Of a stretch of DNA of 6,234 bases, positions 6,138 to 6,234 are shown piece after piece. Positions within the stretch are counted from its first letter, which is position 1. Every line of letters starts with the position of its first letter. Below the pieces are notes generated by a model. The model did no database searches. It worked only from the letters and a program-made list of their open reading frames with translations, and was not told where the DNA came from. Location: NCBI GenBank assembly GCA_003131365.1, contig PKVB01000017.1:65754-71987 (forward strand), given 5' to 3'. Both the position numbers and the translations under genes were made by a program. The DNA comes from Gemmatimonadota bacterium (GTDB lineage Bacteria; Gemmatimonadota; Gemmatimonadetes; Gemmatimonadales; Gemmatimonadaceae).

Positions 6138-6234
6138 TCATTTCTGCTCGGGTAGAAGGAACTCCAATCTGGCCGCTCCTGCGGAGATCAGCCCGGCGCC
6201 CAGTCGACCCTTTATTCCGTCGTTTTGCCGTCGA
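6138..6234 (-). CDS. Possible C-terminal tail of an unidentified gene (5' part outside window)
   Basis: One - strand frame is open from the right edge to a TGA at 6138-6140, giving 32 residues ending GAARLEFLLPEQK. The composition reads like an ordinary protein C-terminus, and the placement, convergent with the ester hydrolase and 32 bases from its stop, is plausible for a gene end. The piece is too short to identify, its third-position GC (about 60% by hand count) is lower than expected for a coding frame here, and it could be chance. No terminator with a T tract is visible between the two stops. Confidence 0.25.
   Translation of the reverse strand, partial: RRQNDGIKGRLGAGLISAGAARLEFLLPEQK

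Noticed and set aside
1..6234. CRISPR array, insertion sequence, integrase, or toxin-antitoxin or defence genes
   Set aside because: Nothing supports them. There are no regularly spaced repeats, no transposase or recombinase motifs, and no terminal inverted repeats. The att-like signal stands without its enzyme in this window.

Overview
The window looks like chromosomal DNA of a GC-rich Gram-negative bacterium, most likely a member of the Gemmatimonadota. This is inferred from gene content: a RagB/SusD-type outer-membrane lipoprotein, a TonB plug-domain protein, a multiheme cytochrome c with a HEAT/TPR tail and an exported alpha-amino acid ester hydrolase, all in a high-GC genome. No marker gene is present to prove the taxon.

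Layout. Bases 1-1050 hold the 3' part of a SusD/RagB-like gene on the + strand; its SusC partner would be expected upstream, outside the window. A 16-bp perfect stem with a T tract (1073-1115) separates it from a convergent small lipoprotein gene (1580-1128, - strand) that is little more than a TonB plug domain. About 95 bases upstream of the lipoprotein start lies the 3' half of a tRNA-Lys(TTT) gene (1675-1718, - strand). It is canonical from the anticodon loop to the discriminator base but has no matching 5' half. The stretch 1719-1991 is non-coding and contains short direct repeats of TTCGGCACA type. The rest of the window is a divergent pair: a long periplasmic octaheme cytochrome c (3947-1992, - strand) and a secreted S15-family alpha-amino acid ester hydrolase (4153-6105, + strand), sharing the intergenic region 3948-4152. 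A short open frame at the right edge (6234-6138, - strand) could be the tail of another gene.

How the parts relate. The SusD-like protein would bind substrate for a TonB-dependent outer-membrane transporter, and the plug lipoprotein may belong to the same envelope uptake machinery. The cytochrome is a periplasmic electron-transfer protein. The ester hydrolase acts on alpha-amino acid esters or related amides, including beta-lactam type substrates in characterised relatives. No functional coupling between the cytochrome and the hydrolase is evident beyond the shared divergent promoter region.

The most interesting signal is the tRNA-Lys 3' half. It breaks at the anticodon loop, a common crossover point for tyrosine-recombinase elements. 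Nearby repeats resemble arm-type sites, and base composition appears to change across this point (about 52-58% GC in sampled rows to the left, about 60-77% in coding rows to the right). Together these suggest the end of an integrated element. No integrase gene is in the window. I found no CRISPR array, complete insertion sequence, or clear candidate for a wholly new system.
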